Assembly (NCBI GenBank): GCA_036346375.1
Contig: CM070508.1
Location: forward strand, 15,928,852 to 15,992,851
Direction: 5' to 3'
Length of the DNA: 64,000 bases
DNA from: Guadua angustifolia
Lineage: Eukaryota > Streptophyta > Magnoliopsida > Poales > Poaceae
Shown here: positions 22,200 to 33,980 of the stretch, piece by piece
How positions within the stretch are numbered: the stretch's first letter is position 1
Layout: the number at the start of each line of letters is the position of its first letter
Program-made: the position numbers and the translations under genes
The notes under the pieces: model-generated
Databases searched by the model: none
What the model was told of the DNA's origin: nothing
What the model saw: the letters and a program-made list of their open reading frames with translations, nothing else

Positions 22200-25100
22200 A
22201 TGGCGGTCGCGACCGCCGCCGGCGAGTCGGCCCGCGAGCTGCTCCTCCGTGCGGCGACGCTGGTGCCGCTAACGCACTATGCACTCGCCGCCCTCGTGCT
22301 TGCCTTCGCCTTCCTGTACCGCTTCCTGGAGCTCCACCTCCTCGGCGACCTCCTCCGCGGCCTCCGCGGCGGCCGCGTCGCCCTCACGTTCCACCCCGCC
22401 TCCCATGTCTACCACCGCGTAGCCTCCAGGTGCCGCTCCCTCCACGGCAGGTGGGGATGAGACTTCCGGCTTGTGGATTCGTCTCTCGGATAAATCTGCC
22501 TATGGTTCCCTCTTATATTGCGAAATTTGTTTGCGTAGGTACTTGGCGACGCCGTGGCTGGCGAGCCCTCATTTGCAGACACTGTTCCTGAGCATCTTGG
22601 GGAGACCACCTTCGTTCACCTATAGAAGGCATGTTAGAGTAAATTCATGTCGTATATGATGCATTTTTACTTGCTGCATTTGTCCAGGTCAGGTGTACTT
22701 GTTTGCAGTCCCTACACCTAAGTTAGTACATTCTGATTATACATTTTGGTGCGAGATGTTGTTGTGCATGTTATGTTGCTATTCGATGGTCTGACAAGAC
22801 TCTGTTAGTCAGTTATGTTCGTATAATTTTGGTTATGCAATTCTGCTGTTTTTATGACTGTCGCACACATTTTCTAGAGAGAGACAGAAAGAGAGAATAA
22901 GAAACTCTGTTTCATATGTGCACTACAGATACTGAACAAGTATGGTATATGTGGAGACGACGTAGGGAGGCAAAAGAAGTTTTTAGAAGTTATTAGAAAA
23001 ATGTCTGGGCGTTCACTTGTTTCAATTTCAGTAATTTTGCACTGTAGTGCCAAACATCAGCTGCCATATGTCAGATATCCACGTGTTCTTTAGTTTGGAC
23101 CTAACACGATAAAGATTAAGCTATGCCATAACACTAATTATGATAATTCTAGTTTGTCACACTGCTTAAACTCTTTATATTGCAGGCAGCTATATACAGT
23201 TCATGATGGTGGAACCATTGCTTTGGATTGGTTACTAGCCTCTGACTATGGAGGTTCTGAGGATTTTAGATAGTTTTGAGATTGATTGGCAAGCAAGGGG
23301 CCCGCATGCCTGACCTTTTGTGCTATGTTGCAGCTAGAGATGGTTCTTGTGGTGGAATTATTTCTGAAGATGATTCAACACCCCTTGTTGTTGTGATACC
23401 TGGATTAACTAGTGATTCTACTGCTGCTGTAAGTTCCGATGGTTGGTCTACCAAACTGATTGGTTTAAACAAGAACTGGAAGTTGACCATATGACCCATG
23501 TTTGGTGTTGGGCTATCTTTATTAATTTTTTTTAAACAAGATGCAGTGGTTTGTTGCAGTATGTGAAACACTTGGTCTTTTCTATGGCGAGCAAAGGATG
23601 GAACGTGGTTGTAAGCAATCACAGGGGTCTGGGTGGCATCTCCATAACAGTAAGTTATCCCATACAACAAAATCTTATGATAACTAATATGTACTTGTTA
23701 AGTTAGTCAAACCTGGAATATATGTTCTGGCACCAGAAAAAAAAATTGCAGACATTAGTGGCTGAAAAATGTTAGCTGGCAATTGTTACTTGACTTTTAG
23801 TATTTTTCCCTGCAGTCTGATTGCTTTTACAATGCTGGATGGACAGAAGATATTCGTGAGGTTGTTAATTACCTTCATCAAAAGTATCCAGAGGCTCCAC
23901 TATTCACTGTTGGGACAAGTATAGGTGCCAATATTCTGGTATACCTTGTTATCTATTCTTATACTGCTAGTAATATTTTTAAAAACCTACTTTAATTTCT
24001 ATATTTTTACTCATTGCTCATTTAGGTCAAGTATCTTGGAGAAGAGGGTCAAAACACTCCTGTAGCTGGTGCTGTCTCTATTTGTTCACCCTGGGATCTA
24101 CTGGTTAGTGAGCCACAGTTAATTGATTTAGCAGATTTTTTTCGCACATTTTTTATTTTCCCGTTTTAATATTGTTTTTTATGCAGGAATATTTTGATTT
24201 AAATCGCAATTATAGTACACTTTTGGTTTTAAAATAGCATTGCTCTCTGTTTCTTTTCATTTGCACACTACTTCCCTCAGTGTCTTAGTTAATAAACAAC
24301 AAATGATACTCTTCTAATACTACACTTTGATTTTCATTGGCTTTATGTCATAATTTTTTGGCATATCACATCAATTTTGCAGGTGACCAACAGATTTATT
24401 TCTCGCAAGCTTGTGCAACGCTGTTATGATAGAGCTCTTGCAATTGGTCTCAAAGGATATGCAAAACTGTATGTATTTGTTAGGCTCTTTGCCTCACTAA
24501 GCATTTCAAAAAGATTATCATTGTGTATGATCTGCCTTGACCGTTATTGTTACACTCCCATCTTTTTATGCTAATCAAGGTTTACTAAGTACTGAAAAAA
24601 ATCTTTTTGTCACACTGATTATTATTTGGCCATGATGCATTACCTATCTACATCTCAACCATTTATAAGATCTTTCTTTGCAATACCTCAGAGTCATTCT
24701 TTGAAACAATTTTAAACTTTTGAGATGAGACAAACAGAGGATCCTTGTTTGGCTTATGAGCCAACAAACAATAATGGTGATAGATAATATTTATTTTTGG
24801 ACCTTAGTCCTTATAGCAAGAAGTCCAAGATGTAACCTATATCTGTTAAATGTGTTATGAATGTTTATGATCTTAGTTGAAACTTTTTTCATTGTTGGCC
24901 AATCATTAGGAGCCACTATTGGTGAGCTCACAGTCACAACGGTCATTGCATCCCCTACACCCAGTAGATATATGACCCTGGCTTAGCTTCCAGATTGTAG
25001 GTTTAAGTAATTCGAGTCAGATGGTTGTGCGATCACTGATCACACTGCTCTGCATGATAAATCGCACGTATTTGGCCTCTTTGTATGCATATTTATCGGA

Positions 25101-28100
25101 GAGGTGGGGAGAAACAACAAATATCAAGCTATTTCTGCTTTTGGTTAATTTGGACATCCAGTGAAGAATTTCTGCTTTTGGTTAATTTGGAAATGATATA
25201 AATGTGAACTACTGATTGATTGGATCGTTGTTTCTCTGTTATCTTCGTAGCTCAATATTTGTTACTTGTTCACTATGTCCCCCTTAAGGCTTTGTTTGGA
25301 TGGGTTCATAATGGCCAGACTCCAACACAATCCACATGCAACCTAAAATGTGTAGAACTTTTGGTGGGACTTTTGCCAACAACCTCCAACTCAATAGTAG
25401 AGTACAAACTAGTTGTCACCAACTGAACTGGTAAGGCACTTGTTCACTCCAGGGAAGGTCCAGATTTTGTTCCATAAAGTAGATTGTATGTACACAATCA
25501 TACAACAATTGTAGTAGTTGTTAGCAGTTTGGGTATTTGATCATGTGATCTTTAATTGATCTGTGCCTTAAGCTAGGAGGGTGGGTACCGTAGCAAATTC
25601 TTAGTAGTTCTGATCCTCCTGTTGTACAACTGTACAAGTGCTGCAACTGCAGGATGTACATTTCATTTACTGATCATCTGGTCAGAGACAGCAACTGGAA
25701 TTGAGGGCATATAATTAAACTAACTTAAGTAACAATGTCAATGAATATGATTTTTGAATTATCAGATTTGCTAAACAGACAACAGCTTAATACAGTCTTT
25801 AAGCCATCCATCATGATCCTGAGCAATAGATTAAGTATAAGCCCATGCTGCACATGTTAGTAGTTAACCACATTGTGCAACAATGTGACCAAGCCGACAA
25901 GTTGGAATCTATTTTTGCTTCATACTCAGTTATTAGCATCTTTTTGCATTTTCCCTTTTTTGCAGACATCAACCAGTCTTGGCACGACTTGCGAACTGGG
26001 AAGCTATTAGAACGGTATGCTAACCCTGCTGATCTATTTATCATAGTTATTTGGTATTCAGTTTTCATAAAAAACAAGAATATCGTAATCCATATAGGCG
26101 ATAGTATGACTACTTTTGAATAAATTAGCTGATCATACAAAAGGATTGTGCTTATCCTTCTTTTGTTTCCTTTCATCAGTCACGCTCTATCTGGGAATTT
26201 GACCACCATGCCACTTGTGTTGTTGCAAAGTATGAGGTATTCTTTCCAATGAATGATGAATCAGCACCCTCTAGTTCTCCACAATCAGCTAAATATTCAT
26301 ATTCCATTATCTAAAATTTGAGTTGCATCAAATTCCACTGCTCCTCTCATTACTACTTGATTAACTTTGGTGATGATTGGATTTTTTTTTAATTCATTGG
26401 AGTTAAGAGTGGAATGTGGCAAAACTACATTTGTTCCATTCACGCAGAATGGATTGCAAATCCTTCCCTACCTTTGGTTTGGGAGGGGATGGAATCCGGA
26501 TTGATCATAAGCTAATGCATCTTGGAGACTAGTAACCAAATCCTCATCAAATTGAGCTGCTCGTAAACTAGAATGGAAGTATCTCTAATTTGCATCTGAT
26601 ACAATTATCAAGCTCTTTTCCATATGAACCACACCAAAACCCCAACCTTTCCACCAAACATCACCTATTGAACAATGAAATTCTGAACTTATGAGTTATA
26701 ACCATGGAAATTAAAAAATTGAAATAAAAATCTGAAGCAGCAATACTATCGCAATACATAAATTATGGAGTAATCATCTCAGGGGAAAGAAGACAACGAT
26801 TGACCAAGGGAACTACAAATTTAGACACTTAGTTATATCGCAAACCATCAGTTAATTGTAGTTAGCAATCAGATAGCAAAATACAGAAAGCATAGAATGT
26901 TGTTTATCCCCATGTTGGGCAGTTGGGCCTCTTGCTTGATCACATCCACTGCAGGCTGCAATGGTATTGAGCTTATGAGTTTGATTATGGTACTTGTGGC
27001 CTCACCAGTAGCATGGACCGCATCTACATTTAGTTTTACCTTTTGATGGAACATGGAAAGCTTGAAATGCCAGTTGCTGGTAGTGACAGTAATAGCAAGG
27101 GTCGCAGGGTTTACTGTCTAGGTGATCACCAGCAGCTGCAAGTTTTGGAGCCTTGGGATTTACAGCTTTTGCATGGAGAAAAGGAGATTTAAATGGATAT
27201 ATTAGTTGTGGTCATTGATGGCAAGGAAACACCATCATGGAGGAGATGCAACAGATAGTATAGGAATATCAGGCTGTCCTACCATACTCAAATTTGTATT
27301 GTAGTGTATTTACATTCTAGGATTCAGATTCAACTAAACATGAGGAAAATAGGTGAGAGTTGATTTGAGTTCGAATAGAAAATGCTTGAGCCAAACATCT
27401 TATTGATGCAACTCAAGAACAATGCTGTGAATCTTTTGAATTCAATTTTTGTTCTTGAGAATTGCTACTGTGTCAAAAATCCTACCACCGTTGTAACAGC
27501 TTAGGTTTTGGATAGTTTTAGAAATGAATATCATGCTGAATAATTATAATTGTCAGACAGTGGACACATTCTATCGCCGGTGCAGTAGTGTGAACTACAT
27601 TGGTAAGGTGTCAGTTCCCTTGCTTTGTATCAGTGCTTTAGATGACCCCCTTTGCACAAGGGAGGCCATTCCCTGGGATGAATGCAGGCAAGTAATTTGT
27701 CTTACGAAAGCCCACTATCTTGAAAGTTTCTATTTTTGTGTATTGATGAGATCTACATTGTATGTTTTAGGGCAAATAAAAATGTTGTTTTGGCAACTAC
27801 ACCTAATGGTGGTCATCTTGCTTTTTTTCAAGGCCTGACTGCTAGAAGGATATGGTAAGTTTTTTGACAAAAGGATCACCTCCTTGTTCCTCTGCTCAGT
27901 TAAGAAACCTTGTACAGGGATTTGGCACGGCAAGTGATCCACTGATCCCCACACAGGGGATGGTATGTGTTTGTTGAAGCTTAAAATGTCTAGTGTATTT
28001 TAAATAAACAAAAGTAACAGGCATGCATATACTCTACAAAATTGCATTAGGATGTGGACTAAAGTTGTGCCCTTTTAAACGCCACTCGCCAATTTGCTTT

Positions 28101-28875
28101 CCATTATATAAACGCCACTCGCCAATTTGCTTTCCATTTTATCTCTCTTTTTACTTGTGATGCGACTTCTATGATTCTATGTATAGTGTCATCCACATTG
28201 ATTCTCATTTAGTCTGCATCTATCTTTATGTTTTATAGGTGGGTGGGAGCTGTTTTGGAGTTCCTCTCTGCTCTACATGATAGCTCTTACATGCATCAGC
28301 AAAAGGTGTTGATTATTATATCACAAATCACCTTTTGATAACATAATATAACATATTGTATTTGAATGCAGAAAGAAGAGCATGGGTTGCACTCTTTGTT
28401 GGAATCAACCATCGATAAGAGCCCATATGTTAATTTCATGGAAGATGGAATGGTAGCTGCAGTAACAAATGATGGTGCCAACAACAATGACTCCTCAGGT
28501 AACCAGATTGCTGATGAAATAGAACTCAGTGATGGCATGGTTGCTATACAGCAGAATGGAATCACGCCAGAAATACTGGATGAGTGCGACGAAGAAGCGG
28601 AGAATAAAAGAAGCTCAGAAGAGAATGTAACACCGGTCCAAGGCCCTTTAGGGTCACAAGCACAGCAAGAAGACCTATACGCAAATAAAATCCAAGATGC
28701 CATTGCCCCTGTTAAGAAATCCATTAACCAGCTCACTCGATCTCAGAGGAGGTCATTCTGGCTGCTTGCTTACATTGCTGTTGTAACATCTTGGCCTTTG
28801 TTTGGCACCCTAGGTTTTATCTTGTTTAGGAAAAAGCTTAGGAATTCTTTGTCAGCTAAATGGTTAAGAAGCTAA
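22200..28875 (+). CDS. EMB8-like alpha/beta hydrolase (ABHD1/3, YheT family)
   Basis: Fourteen exons: 22200-22450, 22539-22628, 23186-23253, 23334-23428, 23560-23649, 23816-23938, 24026-24103, 24383-24468, 25966-26014, 26180-26236, 27557-27687, 27771-27854, 28239-28305 and 28372-28875. They total 1773 bases, 590 residues plus stop, with every phase matching. The protein resembles plant embryogenesis-associated EMB8-like hydrolases, relatives of ABHD1/3 lipases; the substrate is unknown. A hydrophobic N-terminal segment (about residues 21-48) suggests membrane anchoring. The nucleophile elbow GTSIGAN has Ser233. The acid is D358 or D359 in SALDDPLC and the base is His388 in NGGHLAFF. The last exon adds a long acidic, low-complexity tail and a second hydrophobic segment (about 552-575) with a basic end, as in the larger plant members. 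Introns 2 and 11 use GC donors. The start is the first ATG in a GC-rich first exon. Confidence 0.9.
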
Positions 28876-29803
28876 AGAAATTGTGATCACTCCTACTCAA
28901 TTGTTTTTTTCATTTGTAATATGTAAAATCCTGGCAATAACCAGTGATGCACGTATTTGTGAACTTTATTTGTACACTCTAATATGATAAAAGATCGACG
29001 GAGTCGTGACATAGTAGTGTGCAATGATTAAATTTCATTTTAGTTTTCCATAGTTTCTGTTTAGGGGAATTAGCAAAGATCTCCCTACGTTTTGCTGGTC
29101 CTACTTTTTTTTTTCTATTATGGGCCTATCGTATTATAATAAATTTTCGTCTAGTATTTACCATTAAACTTGACAGAAAGAGCATGTCTGTGTACAGGAA
29201 CCAAACACAGCTTGTCAGAAATTTAGCCAAAAAACTCTTGCACCAAGGAACGGCTATCTACAAGCTCATAGCAAATAAAACTTATGCTAAGCTGTGGTTT
29301 TGCAAATCTATCAATTATCATATTCAATTTTAAACAAAAGTACATCCTCGTCATAGCGCAACCACGGTCCACAAACCAAAACAAGATAGAACTAGATGCT
29401 GAGTGTGGGTTTTTGCTGAAGTAGTATGCCTAAAATATTGCATTCATAATAAGGAATTTTTCTGTGCATTCTACCATAATAAGGAATTTTTCTGTCAATC
29501 CTGCTTGTCATGAGCAAGCCGAGCCCGATGCCTTAGTTCTGCCCTCTTCCATTTCACCATCAACCGACATAATGTCAGAGAGAGCTAACCTGGAGTGAAC
29601 AGAGTGTTGACGTATAAACATAAGCTGAACTGCAAACAGATAGCAGATTCCAATTAAGAGAATTTTACTTTAGGACATGCAAGGTATTTTACTATTTTAC
29701 CGACCACAGCGACGATATATACGAAGATAAGGGGTGCCAGACCTAACGACAGAGATGAAAACTCCAGCACGGTCAAAGTAATTACGGCTGGCAAAGCTCT
29801 TCT
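28876..29803. other. 3' flank of gene 2 and intergenic sequence
   Basis: The 3' UTR of gene 2 probably ends within the first 200 bases. A short direct repeat containing AATAAGGAATTTTTCTGT occurs near 29450 and 29480. No other feature recognised. Confidence 0.4.
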
Positions 29804-32187
29804 TGTAACATTCCAAAAAGCAAATAGAAAAAAAAGGATTTTTCTGCCGTGGGCTAGGCTGGCCAGGTTTTGGGCTGAGGGGGCAAGGGGTTTTGCCCCA
29901 AACCTTAGCCACCCCCTCTCCTACCATACCCCCCCCCATGCGCGCGCTACCGCACCCTCCTCTCTCCCCTTTCCCCCATCCTAGCCGCATATCCCTCCCT
30001 ATCTCAGCCACCTCTCCCTCCCTTTAGCAGTCGCTTCCTCCCAGTCCCTCAAACCATAGCCACCCTCCTCCCCTCCCCACCCCTAACCGCCTATCCCTCC
30101 CTCTTGTGCTCCTCACCTCCCTCCTCCCTTGTGGCAGTAGCTGGCCCTTCTCAAGTCACCATTGTTGTAGCCCTTGGAGGTCTCAAGGGTCATGGTGATC
30201 CGAGGGTTGGAGTTTGGTTCATGTGGAGGAGTGAGGTACGTGCAATCCGAGGGAAAACACCGACATTATCACTCCAACGAGTGTTCGAGTGCAGGTATAA
30301 CCCTAGGGCTGACCTTGGTGTTGTTGTTGCTGTGTTAGGATGGAGTGTTCATGGTTTCCCTAGTGGTTGTTGTTTGGGGTGATCACCGGGTTGATTTTAG
30401 CGAAGGATCAGTTTTCGGGCAATCACTGGTTTGATCTTCGTATCGAGTTTCGGGGTATCTATGTTTAGTTCTAGAGGTCTCAGAAGTTGTGAAAAATGTA
30501 GATTTTTATCTAAAGTTTTATTAGAGTACAGGAACGTAAAATTTAGATAAGGGATTTAAAAGTTATGACCTGTTGAAACTTATTATCCAAAATTGGATCG
30601 TTGCTGGTAGCAATCGCGGTAATCTGCATATTAGGGCTATGTAGTGCTAAATTAAATTATCTCCATAACTTGAGAAAGCTATATAATTTTGTATAGATTT
30701 TAGAAATATCATGATTTTCTATATTTAGAGTTGTATAAAAATAGTTACGAAATTATGAAGTCTTCTATCCAGTGAGACAACAGATAGGTTTTTGGGGCTG
30801 AAATCGAGGGGTTAGATGAATTAATTGAAAAAGATGGATAACTAGAAATTTATGGGTAATCTTCTGTAATTTTTGTAAAGAATATGATTTTCTAGATTTG
30901 GGCTTTTGAGCTAAAATTTATGGTCTCCTGACCATAGGGGCAGCAAATAGGGGTGAGCTGTTTAGCGAGTGAGAAGGATAAAAATGGGGGTCGTGCGTGG
31001 GTGCAATGTCATTATGTTTGACGCTTGTATTGTTAGTGCATGATTTTGATATGGATATATATATTTATTGTAGGAGGTGTGACTTCAAGAGTGGCTTCAA
31101 CCTCATGCCACTCCATTCCTCATCGGTAAAGTGGCAAGTACATCATATAATGATGATGGGATGACATGAATCGCTATTTAAATTGATAAATGGCACCTTA
31201 TTGTCCTATATGAATGTTATCCATTATTGTTATTGATTATGCTCATGATATGTTGTGATTATGGTAATGATAAAACGAATGGAACCTGGTATAACTCATA
31301 TCATTTGTATATGTGCATTCATAATGGAAGAGGTGACCCGTTTGAGTCTCTATGACCCACTTGTTGTGGGCATGAAAGATATACTACAGTCGGCCCCTCC
31401 ATGGGATGGAAGTGAATGAGAGGGTGCGACACCAACAGGTGTGCACTCAGCTATACTGGTATAAGCTATGAGATATGCATACGAACTGTAGCATGATGCA
31501 TTGCATGAATAAAGTAAAAGAAGAGATTTAAATTGAAAGGCTCTTCTATTTGTATGGATAACATGACATGATGTATTTTATTCTAAGATTAATTTATAAA
31601 TGTTAATATCTTTGTATGATGTACTTTGCTGAGTTTTGAACTCACTCTTGTTAATTTAATGTTTTAGGTACTTTGATGCCGGCATACAGGGAATGGGAGT
31701 AGTACAGTCACTTCACTTGTTACCACTCTCACCTCTTATTGCTAATTAGCTTTTGGTCATGCTTAGTTTATTGAATAAATTAGACAGACACAGTCATAAA
31801 ATAATTTTAGTGGAACAAATCTTATGGGACTTTAATCAGTTTTGTTAAGTAACATTTGTGGGATCTTGTGTATATATATTGTGAGAATGTGCTTCATGTG
31901 ATGGCTTCGACAAAGGTAAGTATCAAAGTAAGATTATTTCACAAGTGCATGTATTCTGGGCGCTTCCAAGCGTGGGGTCTTTGGTGTTCTTGGGTGCGTG
32001 GATCCAAGTTTAATGCTGTTGCTATTATTCTCGTTGTTATTCCTTGTGAATATCTTGTGGTTGGTGTTTTAAATGACTGGAAAAGAAATTATGTTGTTGC
32101 TGAAATTTGTGGTTGAATATGATTAAAAACTAGTGAAAGAGTATAATAAGGTGACATTCAGGGCACGTAGGATGTCGATGTGTTATA
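29804..32187 (+). mobile_element. Gypsy-type 5' LTR, plus strand
   Basis: Starts TGTAACA and ends TGTTATA, near-perfect inverted ends, and is followed by a primer-binding site. The 2.38-kb length, the C-rich first part (29860-30120) and the GCTGAG..ACTCAC motif near 31640 match the organisation of the minus-strand LTR at 7650-11169. No gag or pol follows within the window, so the element is a truncated remnant. Confidence 0.7.
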
Positions 32188-32189
32188 GT

Positions 32190-32201
32190 TGGTATCAGAG
32201 C
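32190..32201 (+). other. Primer-binding site
   Basis: TGGTATCAGAGC, complementary to initiator tRNA-Met, two bases after the LTR end. Confidence 0.8.
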
Positions 32202-33980
32202 AAGTGTTAGGTTTGTGGTGTATGAAATTAGAAAATTACTCTATTGCATAAGGTTATTACAGACAATTATATATATAATCTATTGTATAAGTTGTTTTCA
32301 GTTCTGCATATAATTAATATGGTGGTGTATTATAGATAACCGTCGTTTGTACCATTATACATGCCCTTGGAAGGATAGGTGTGGTTTTGTGGAGATTTTA
32401 GTTCAATTATGTATGTCAGTTGTTTAGAAGACTATACTAGATATGATTTTAAGTGATGTAGAGGAGACAACAAAAGAGATAAAGATGTTGTCTATTATTT
32501 AATAGACAGTTTTATAAACGGCTTTTCTACTATGTATATCATTATATAGACAACCTATTAATTGTAAAATGCCATTATAGATAATTATATAGATAATTTA
32601 TTGTATAAATTGTCTTTAGTCTTATCTACAGTTAACATGAAAGTGAATTACTGACAACTATTGTCTGTACCATTGAATATATCTTTAGAAGGATACGTGG
32701 AATTTTGTGGGGATTTTAGTTCAATTTCCCACCAATCCAAGTGAACAAGGAAAATATCCATTTTTTAGGGGTATAAAATCATACACAACCCACGTACATC
32801 ATACTCATGCAACACACATGTGCGTATGCACTCGTCTCCTGCACATGCTAAGGAACCTATTCCCTTCGAATGTGCACACATGTGTGTACCAGATGAGCGC
32901 GTAGTTCGACTGGAGTCACACGTGGACGGGCCAAGCGCTTGATGGCAGCCGGAGCAAACCCATCTACCCTCGGTTCTGGGAAAGGATCCATTTGTGCACC
33001 TTGATATAAAACCCATTGATTTCTGCGTGTTATTTGCGAAACACTGCGTATCAGTCAGTGTGTCGATTCATGGCGCCGTCACTGATTATCGAGACTCTGA
33101 TATCTCCATGGAAAGGTGCTTAGTTTTGCTCCAAGATTCGCAGTCTCCTGTTCCCCTTCTTCCTCCTCTCCTGTCCTCCACGACTATCCTCGATGCCAGT
33201 CCGGCAACAGCGCCCCAATACCCCTGCCACGGCTCGAGATCGCAACCACCATGGCAAAACCTTGTTGCCACCGTCACCGTTGCTGCTGACTGTCTACCAT
33301 CCACCAGGATGGCTGCAGATGCAAACGGTTTGGGTCATCGGGGTGCACGAACCTGCGTCTTGTATTATCACAGCACCTTATACACACGGCATACACAGGC
33401 GCGCACACACACACACACAGCACGCCATTAGCAGACTAGAGACCAAGTTATAGGCCAACAAATTGATTTTGTTGAATTCCATGTATAATGCGACCAATTG
33501 AATCAGATAAAACATGCTATGGCTGTTTCTACCAGTATTAGATATGCATAAATCAATTTAGGCAATTATGCAACATATAATCTGAGTCTCGAGTTTCTGA
33601 CCACAAATCTATCAATATATTACACAACAAATCATGGAAGCGCGTTCCAGTTTTCTTACAAATGAGCTGCTGCATAGCCAGATCAGATAAACTGAACTGA
33701 ACTAACGTGGGCAAATTGATCTAGACGTCATTCCGGCAGGTATCCAATAATACATGAGACCAGCGTGCGACTGAGCACAGGTCAGCATATCAAAGCCCCC
33801 AACAAAGGCGGAACACCAGAGCGGATTCTTTTCTCCTCTTTCCTTTTGCTTGATTCTCAGAACAGGGAAATATGATAGCTCAAAATTGGAAAATTAAAAA
33901 GAGTCTAGTAGATGCTGAACTATAGGCTAATCAGCAATTGAATAGCAAAAGCCAATTAGTATGACAGATGCTTGATGTTA
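32202..33980. other. Remnant of gypsy leader and intergenic sequence
   Basis: 32222-32410 and 32560-32730 are diverged direct copies (shared GGGGATTTTAGTTCAATT-like ends), probably in the element's leader. A short CA-rich microsatellite lies near 33400. The last few hundred bases may be the 3' UTR of gene 3. No further gene. Confidence 0.45.

Noticed and set aside
33400..33420. CA-rich microsatellite
   Set aside because: Short and common; noted only as simple repeat.
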